Virus record (IMG/VR): IMGVR_UViG_3300049445_000074
Coordinates: 1-33,565 of that record
DNA length: 33,565 bases
From: a virus
Reading direction: 5' to 3' (one strand)
Shown here piece by piece: positions 28,971 through 33,565 of this stretch; position 1 is the stretch's first letter, and the number at the start of each line of letters is the position of its first letter. Made by a program: the position numbers and the translations under genes. The notes beneath the pieces are model-generated. The model was given only the letters and a program-made list of their open reading frames with translations. It ran no database searches and was not told the origin of the DNA.

Positions 28971-29320
28971 TGGATACCGAAACGCACGTCTCTAGGAACG
29001 GGCGCAGACACTACAGTCGTTCCGGTTCGAGTGGACTACTATGCGGCAAGTGGCTACCGCTACCGCATCCCGCACCGAAACCTGGAACAGAGATTCGTGA
29101 CTGCAAAACCTGTGCACGGATCCTAACCGAGGACGCAACCATCCTCACGATAGCGCTCACACATGACGCTAGAGAGCATCTACAGGAGTACGCCAGAGTA
29201 CATGGCTACACTGCAAGACGTGCAGCAGAGTACCTGCTTACGCTCACACTCGACAGGAACGTCATGACGGTCGAGAACCTCCGAAGGCTCCCGACGAAAG
29301 GAACGGTGCGTCCTCTATGA
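28970..29320 (+). CDS. Cys-containing protein with ribbon-helix-helix-like end
   Basis: The ATG at 28970 is in a TAATG overlap. The 116-residue product has a basic N-terminus, a single CKTCARIL knuckle (about residues 45-52, with an earlier LLCGKWLP), and a helical C-terminus (LTHDAREHLQEYARVHGY; RRAAEYLLTLTLDR) that resembles ribbon-helix-helix DNA-binding proteins. The last part could recognise DNA. It precedes the helicase with a 4-base overlap. Confidence 0.68.
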   Translation: MDTETHVSRNGRRHYSRSGSSGLLCGKWLPLPHPAPKPGTEIRDCKTCARILTEDATILTIALTHDAREHLQEYARVHGYTARRAAEYLLTLTLDRNVMTVENLRRLPTKGTVRPL

Positions 29321-30849
29321 TCACTCCGTATCCATTCCAGATGGAGTGCGTTGACAAGGTGGCAAAGCCCACTCTTGCGGGACGTCTCGTAGCGGATGAC
29401 ATGGGTCTCGGCAAGACGCTCGAGGGCATCCTGATCGACCTCGAACTTCGTGCAGGTAGACACTACCCTGGAATGGGCAAGACCTCTCCGCCCTACCAAC
29501 GCCCCACGCTGATAGTAGCTCCACAGGGTGTGCACGATACCTGGGACGAGCACATTCGGCTAGTTCACGACAGCTGGACCGAGTCAATTTTCGAGCGGAA
29601 CATAGCTATCGTCGATCCGAAAAATCGTCAGGCACTGATCGACCGGCTCAAGCAGAGGCCCTTGCCATGCTTCGCGATCGTGCACTATGAGGCCCTTAGG
29701 TTGATACCTGAGTTGGCCGACATCAAGTGGTTCCACATCATCTGCGACGAAGTGCATCGTGTCAAGAACCGTAAGGCACAACAGACTCAGGCCCTAAAGA
29801 GGCTCGACACGTTCTACAGGACAGGTCTTAGCGGAACGCCTGCAGACGACAAGCCTGCGGACATCTGGTCAGTGCTCAACTGGCTCTATCCCAAGGAGTT
29901 CAGGTCGTACTGGAAGTTCGTCAACACGTACTGCATAAACGAGCCGACGAACGGCAAGTACGGAAACACTTTCCGGAAGATCACAGGCGTCAACACGGCA
30001 GCGCTGCCTACACTCCATAAACAGTGGGAGCCGTGGTACATCCGACGTAAGAAGGAAGACGTCGCGATCGAGCTACCGCCAAAGACCTACACGACTCTCC
30101 ACGTCGATCTGCTTCCGCAGCAGCGCAAGGCGTACGACCAGATGCGGAAGGACATGATCGCCTGGGTAGGGGATCAGGAAGACACGCCGCTAGTCGCAGG
30201 ACAAGTCGTGTCACAACTTGTCAGGCTTCAACAGTTCGCCCTAGCCTCGGTAGAGTTCCAGGGCGAATACGTTTCCGACGTGTATCGCGCAGGTCGAGAA
30301 GAGGATCGTGGTATACGCCGGAAGGTCGTACTAACAGATCCGTCATCGAAGCTCGACAGACTCGTGGAACTGATAGAGGGGAATCCGAATGAACCTCTCG
30401 TGGTTTTTTCCCAATCACGAGGAATGGTCGAACTATGCGTGCGACGTCTACAATCTAAGGACGTTTCGATACGGCCTTATACTGGCTCGGTATCGAAGGC
30501 CGACAGAAGTGTGGCCGTCAAACAGTTTCAGGCAGGAGACGTACAAGTGCTCGCTGGGACTATTGCAGCTGGAGGTGAAGGTATCACACTCCACCGCGCA
30601 AGTACGGTCGTTTTTCTTGATCGAGCTTGGAACCCAACCCGGAACCGGCAAGCTGAGGATCGACTACACCGAATCGGTCAACTACGACCAGTTCAGGTAA
30701 TCGACTTCGTGGCACGTGATACGGTCGATATGGGTCGACTACAGCGCGTGGCCAACAAGTGGGAGAACCTCCTGTGGCTGCTTGGCGACAAGAGAGGTAC
30801 CCCCGCACCAGAGTTCGACACAATCACGCAAGCCATCCTAGGAGGATAG
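29317..30849 (+). CDS. SNF2-type DNA helicase/translocase
   Basis: The 510-residue protein has the full SF2 set: Q-region ITPYPFQMECV, Walker A DDMGLGKT (residues 27-34), TLIVAPQGV (motif Ia), DEVH (residues 144-147), LSGTP (residues 171-175), and a C-terminal lobe with LAGTIAAGGEGITLH, DRAWNPTRNRQAEDRLHRIGQ (motifs V-VI) and VQVIDFVA. SNF2 enzymes translocate on double-stranded DNA. In phages such enzymes usually act in replication or recombination. It is compact, with little beyond the core. It is the largest right-arm gene. Confidence 0.92.
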   Translation: MITPYPFQMECVDKVAKPTLAGRLVADDMGLGKTLEGILIDLELRAGRHYPGMGKTSPPYQRPTLIVAPQGVHDTWDEHIRLVHDSWTESIFERNIAIVDPKNRQALIDRLKQRPLPCFAIVHYEALRLIPELADIKWFHIICDEVHRVKNRKAQQTQALKRLDTFYRTGLSGTPADDKPADIWSVLNWLYPKEFRSYWKFVNTYCINEPTNGKYGNTFRKITGVNTAALPTLHKQWEPWYIRRKKEDVAIELPPKTYTTLHVDLLPQQRKAYDQMRKDMIAWVGDQEDTPLVAGQVVSQLVRLQQFALASVEFQGEYVSDVYRAGREEDRGIRRKVVLTDPSSKLDRLVELIEGNPNEPLVVFSQSRGMVELCVRRLQSKDVSIRPYTGSVSKADRSVAVKQFQAGDVQVLAGTIAAGGEGITLHRASTVVFLDRAWNPTRNRQAEDRLHRIGQLRPVQVIDFVARDTVDMGRLQRVANKWENLLWLLGDKRGTPAPEFDTITQAILGG

Positions 30850-31170
30850 GTGCTTAACAAGGAAGCCGTCATGCCACTCGTGAGGTTCTCGGAGATGGCA
30901 GAGGAAGCTCTCGCCGACAAGTCATTCGGACTCGACATCACGGCGTGGGAAGTTCGCCCGATCCAGATGATGACACCAGCAGGCCCAATTCCGGGATGGG
31001 GCGTCTGCTACTGGATCAAGAGCCCGCTGCTGGGTGAAGGTCCTCTCGCACAGATGACAACCATCGGCGACCCGTATATCGACAAGGCAATCTTCGACGC
31101 CGCTATTCAGGAGGGATGTGATTCACTTCGCAACTCTCGTGCAGAGCGACTCAACGGATCCCATAGCTAG
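30850..31170 (+). CDS. 106-residue protein, function unknown
   Basis: The GTG at 30850 is on the base after the helicase stop with AGGAGG four bases upstream; an ATG at 30880 (MPLVRFSEMAEEALADK) is an alternative start. The product is alpha/beta, with VCYWIKSPLLGEGPLAQM and a helical end. No family is recognised; it may serve replication with the helicase. Confidence 0.72.
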   Translation: MLNKEAVMPLVRFSEMAEEALADKSFGLDITAWEVRPIQMMTPAGPIPGWGVCYWIKSPLLGEGPLAQMTTIGDPYIDKAIFDAAIQEGCDSLRNSRAERLNGSHS

Positions 31171-31181
31171 TAGGAGGCATC

Positions 31182-31586
31182 ATGTACGACGTACTCGACC
31201 GGCGCAACCCGATAGATGTCGTCTTCGAAAACGACATGTTCACGCAGCTGTGCAAGTCATGGGGCGATGCGGCTACCGTGACAATCCTCACGCAACGCGA
31301 GGCAGCTCAGCGTGCCAGGTACGCAGCTGCAGAGGCAGCGAGGCTGACGCGTGAGAGGCTCGCTGCGATGGTTCGGCCTACCTTCATACCCACGAGGGCT
31401 GTGCCCGAGACGGGACCGATGCCGCTACTCATCGAGACCGGCTTCCCGGACAAGAACACCGATCAGCTTCTCGCCTACATGGCTACGCAGGCAGAGCCGT
31501 ACGACCTGCCAACGCACAGGTTTCCCCGACTACGCAAGGTCTTTCGTGCAGTTGGCGCATCGCTACGTTGGGTTCTAGACCTATGA
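31182..31586 (+). CDS. 134-residue helical protein, function unknown
   Basis: AGTAGGAGG precedes the ATG at 31182. The middle is a long Ala/Arg/Glu helix (QREAAQRARYAAAEAARLTR), and the C-terminus is basic (RLRKVFRAVGASLRWVLDL), possibly membrane- or nucleic-acid-associated. No family is recognised. It overlaps the next gene by 4 bases. Confidence 0.74.
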   Translation: MYDVLDRRNPIDVVFENDMFTQLCKSWGDAATVTILTQREAAQRARYAAAEAARLTRERLAAMVRPTFIPTRAVPETGPMPLLIETGFPDKNTDQLLAYMATQAEPYDLPTHRFPRLRKVFRAVGASLRWVLDL

Positions 31587-31783
31587 GACAGGTCTACATC
31601 GCGCCAGGTATCGACGCGCAGAAGACACACAGCGCTATCGACGATGACGCTGTCGTCCATCATCACACGGCCGACGATAAATGTGGCGCGTACAGGCACG
31701 CGCTCTACCGAAACGGTAGGAAGGTAGACGAATGGGGTGTACTCGATGGCACGCGCAATACTCCTCACGTTCAAGGACAATAG
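31583..31783 (+). CDS. 66-residue His/Asp-rich protein
   Basis: The ATG at 31583 lies in an ATGA overlap. The product has VVHHHTADDKCGAYRHALY in its middle, a cluster of His and one Cys, possibly metal-binding. It overlaps the next gene by 38 bases. No function is recognised. Confidence 0.66.
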   Translation: MRQVYIAPGIDAQKTHSAIDDDAVVHHHTADDKCGAYRHALYRNGRKVDEWGVLDGTRNTPHVQGQ

Positions 31784-32219
31784 CGCCGCCGAAGCGTTCG
31801 TCAAGGCTACTTGGCGTTCGCAGGGTGATGACGGTGCATCGCTTGCCGACGTGGGAGAGCTAGGACTTATCGTCGCTAGCGCTAGCAGGATCCGCTGGAT
31901 GATTGCACAGCCCACTCAGGCATGCAAGTGCACTATCAAGCCTAACACAGGTGGCGGGAAGTTCAACCATCGGTACGAGCAGTGGAAGAAGACAGAGCGG
32001 TTCGGTTGGCTTGTCCACGGCAAGTGCAACAAGCCGAACTTCTTCGTCGTCCGCAACTTCCTCAGGAACTTGCACGTCGGATACAACAACCTGCTTTCAG
32101 AACTTCGAGAGGTAGAAGATGGCACTGATGTCGCGCACCCCGCCGTTGACGGGGTTGTACATGCAGACCCTGCAGATAATCAGGAGGTGGCCACCGTACC
32201 TGTCGGGCAGGCACACTGA
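31746..32219 (+). CDS. 157-residue basic protein, function unknown
   Basis: The ATG at 31746 gives MARAILLTFKDNSAAEAFVK; a GTG nine bases upstream is possible. The product has a basic core with CKCTIKPNTGGGKFNHRYE and FGWLVHGKCNKPNFFVVRN, plausibly a nucleic-acid-binding surface. The last ~33 codons are acidic and overlap the next gene in another frame. No family recognised. Confidence 0.74.
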   Translation: MARAILLTFKDNSAAEAFVKATWRSQGDDGASLADVGELGLIVASASRIRWMIAQPTQACKCTIKPNTGGGKFNHRYEQWKKTERFGWLVHGKCNKPNFFVVRNFLRNLHVGYNNLLSELREVEDGTDVAHPAVDGVVHADPADNQEVATVPVGQAH

Positions 32220-32397
32220 CACTCCAACGTACGTAGTGGAGCTTAACGCAGAGTTCCTCGACGAAGATGCCGCAACGCGGTTCGAGGACAAGATCAGGAA
32301 GCTGCTAGAGGACGACAACATGCACGTTGTCTTCGCGCAACCTGGCCCAAAGACTCCTGAGGATGAACCTCAGGTCGAAAAAGATAGAGGTGATTGA
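32119..32397 (+). CDS. 92-residue protein, function unknown
   Basis: GAGGTAG precedes the ATG at 32119, inside the previous gene (101-base overlap). Residues ~35-75 look well folded (PTYVVELNAEFLDEDAATRF; EDKIRKLLEDDNMHVVF), a small alpha/beta unit; the first 30 are basic and less ordered, so the true start could lie later. No function recognised. Confidence 0.62.
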   Translation: MALMSRTPPLTGLYMQTLQIIRRWPPYLSGRHTDTPTYVVELNAEFLDEDAATRFEDKIRKLLEDDNMHVVFAQPGPKTPEDEPQVEKDRGD

Positions 32398-32398
32398 C

Positions 32399-32926
32399 AT
32401 GAGGAACAAGAGAGCGCTATTCGCAGTAGTGTCACTGACCGTAGGAGTACTGCTTACTGCGTGCCAGGGAGTCACGACATCAACGACAAGCGCACCTGCA
32501 ACGGTACAGGCTACGGCAGGATGTCCAACGGGGATGAAGCCTGACGTCAACGGGGTGTGCAACCCGGGAGGCAAGACACCTGCTACGCCGACGCAGAAGG
32601 CCAGCGTTCAGCTGACTGCTAGCCAGCAGCAAGCTGTCAACGCCGCTCAGGGGTATCTCAACGATGGTCAGGGATTCAGCTACAACGGCTTGATGAGCCA
32701 GCTCACATCCACCTATGGCGAGGGGTTCAATCAGGCTGACGCGAAATTCGCGATTGGCTATGTGCACCCAGACTGGGACTCGCAGGCCGTGATGGCGGCA
32801 AAGGGCTACCTGGCTGACGGTCAAGGATTCAGCAGAGCTGGCCTGATCGACCAGCTCACATCGAGCTACGGCGACGGGTTCACACAGGCCCAGGCGATAT
32901 ACGCCGTCAACAAGGTTGGTCTGTAG
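32399..32926 (+). CDS. Ltp-like surface lipoprotein, probable superinfection exclusion
   Basis: The 175-residue protein starts with a lipoprotein signal (MRNKRALFAVVSLTVGVLLTAC) whose lipobox LTAC would be lipidated on Cys22. A Thr/Pro-rich linker follows. Then come two copies of the Ltp/host-surface lipoprotein repeat: AVNAAQGYLNDGQGFSYNGL with LTSTYGEGF, and AVMAAKGYLADGQGFSRAGL with LTSSYGDGF. In Streptococcus phage TP-J34 the Ltp protein blocks injection of related phage DNA by acting on the incoming tape measure protein. The same role is inferred here. Confidence 0.85.
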   Translation: MRNKRALFAVVSLTVGVLLTACQGVTTSTTSAPATVQATAGCPTGMKPDVNGVCNPGGKTPATPTQKASVQLTASQQQAVNAAQGYLNDGQGFSYNGLMSQLTSTYGEGFNQADAKFAIGYVHPDWDSQAVMAAKGYLADGQGFSRAGLIDQLTSSYGDGFTQAQAIYAVNKVGL

Positions 32927-32935
32927 TCACCAGCT

Positions 32936-33445
32936 ATGGCTGACGAGAATGCGCTGGAGCTAGCGCGAATCTGCCGTGAAGCACTAAACCGGGAAATCTA
33001 CGGAGGCGATGCTCCGCATGACAGTAACGCGCTCAGTGAGACATGGCCGACCAAGACTGGCGCTGCGTTCACCATCGAACGGGGTGGCAGCGAGTACGCC
33101 GTCACGATCGCTCCTACCGATACAACAGGCGACCTGAGTGCGCCCGAATACGTCATCGGGAAAGGTGACTTACATGAACGAAAAGGGAAAAATCATGACA
33201 AACCTGGGCACGGCTGCTCCGGCAGCGGTCATCCGTCTCTACCAGCTCATTCCCCCGAAGCGGCGGGCGGGCTGGAACAAGCACAACGGGTACGCCTCAA
33301 CGTCGCACCTGGCCCTGGCGGCTGTGCTCGCAGGCGGCGGCTGGAAAGCGTTCCGACACTACGCTACGCCGCGCTACGCCAGACGGCAGTACGGGTTCGT
33401 CGCTGCCTGGGCAGTGTTCGCGCTCACCCTGGGCGTAGGCAGTAG
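32936..33445 (+). CDS. Small protein with a doubtful C-terminal half
   Basis: The ATG at 32936 gives an acidic, well-formed first ~80 residues (ADENALELARICREALNREI; AFTIERGGSEYAVTIAPT). From about 33180 the frame runs through a GC-rich overlapping gene in another frame and becomes low-complexity Arg/Gly/Pro. The native stop was probably lost at a junction. The first half is real; the end is uncertain. Confidence 0.55.
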   Translation: MADENALELARICREALNREIYGGDAPHDSNALSETWPTKTGAAFTIERGGSEYAVTIAPTDTTGDLSAPEYVIGKGDLHERKGKNHDKPGHGCSGSGHPSLPAHSPEAAGGLEQAQRVRLNVAPGPGGCARRRRLESVPTLRYAALRQTAVRVRRCLGSVRAHPGRRQ

Positions 33446-33467
33446 CTGGACGGACACTGGCCCGTGA
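33174..33467 (+). CDS. Small membrane protein in a GC-rich segment
   Basis: ATG at 33174, or more likely 33195 after AAAAGGG. The product has a basic N-terminal region (IPPKRRAGWNKHNGYASTSH) and two hydrophobic segments (HLALAAVLAGGGW; YGFVAAWAVFALTLGVG). It resembles small phage membrane proteins in general, with no assigned role. Codons are GC-biased relative to the lipoprotein gene. A structured RNA candidate follows 24 bases after its stop. Confidence 0.7.
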   Translation: MNEKGKIMTNLGTAAPAAVIRLYQLIPPKRRAGWNKHNGYASTSHLALAAVLAGGGWKAFRHYATPRYARRQYGFVAAWAVFALTLGVGSSWTDTGP

Positions 33468-33490
33468 TCGCTGTTGCGGCGTAGTCACCT

Positions 33491-33565
33491 GAACGTCCGG
33501 TCCGGTTTTCGCGCGGATAGGCTCCCCAATCCATAGTTCGCAGCTGGAGGCCGGAACCGGGCCTT
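33491..33565 (+). ncRNA. Structured RNA candidate at the right edge (partial)
   Basis: GGTCCGGTT (33499-33507) pairs with AACCGGGCC (33555-33563) with one G-T. Inside it GGCTCC (33520-33525) pairs with GGAGGCC (33546-33552, one bulge). The 5' part shares CTGAACGTCC and, further in, GATAGGCT with the element at 23072. The 3' end may be cut by the window. Confidence 0.5.

Noticed and set aside
28978-28995. GAAACG with a nearby CGTC, hammerhead-like
   Set aside because: It is inside a gene start, the loop would be too short, and there is no CTGATGA or stem I.
1-33565. tRNA genes, CRISPR arrays, insertion sequences, integrase or attachment sites
   Set aside because: I looked for T-loop and acceptor patterns, spaced repeats, transposase and integrase motifs and saw none. 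A scan with tRNAscan or similar could still find a divergent tRNA.

Overview
The window is part of a tailed double-stranded DNA phage genome with a long non-contractile tail (siphovirus type). The evidence is a complete head and tail assembly module, a terminase, no host housekeeping genes, and a dense run of tiny overlapping early-type genes. Base composition, frequent GTG starts, strong AGGAGG-type ribosome sites and the family look of the small genes suggest an actinobacterial host such as Streptomyces or a relative. The host assignment is inference.

Left arm, minus strand, 1-17030 (read right to left): small and large terminase, a Mu gp29-type portal, two small beta-rich virion proteins, a 683-residue repeat-rich fibre-like protein, a short basic protein carrying a copy of the capsid N-terminus, a Mu gpI-type protease/scaffold, a probable decoration protein, the major capsid protein, head-tail connectors, a tail terminator candidate, the major tail protein, a tail assembly chaperone pair joined by a -1 frameshift at a canonical slippery site, and a tape measure protein that runs off the left edge inside a lytic transglycosylase domain. 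About 11.34-12.67 kb is clearly GC-richer than its surroundings and looks recently acquired.

Divergent control region, 16998-17196: back-to-back promoters. The leftward one would give an almost leaderless terminase mRNA.

Right arm, plus strand, 17197-33565: roughly 45 small genes, many overlapping by 1-4 nt. They include helix-turn-helix proteins, many Cys-rich zinc-binding candidates, a compact GNAT acetyltransferase, a SNF2-type helicase, small membrane or secreted proteins, and an Ltp-like lipoprotein of the superinfection-exclusion type. Several promoters share TTGNNN, a 17-18 nt spacer and TATAAT.

The most striking signal is three type II (stem II open) hammerhead ribozymes at 17464-17536, 21499-21558 and 21795-21844. 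Each fills an intergenic gap from just after a stop codon to just before the next ribosome binding site, and all three stems are kept by compensatory changes. Two of them bracket a single 73-residue gene, so self-cleavage would cut it out as its own mRNA. Further unassigned structured RNA candidates lie at 23072-23191, 25278-25338, 25614-25685 and at the right edge (33491-33565).
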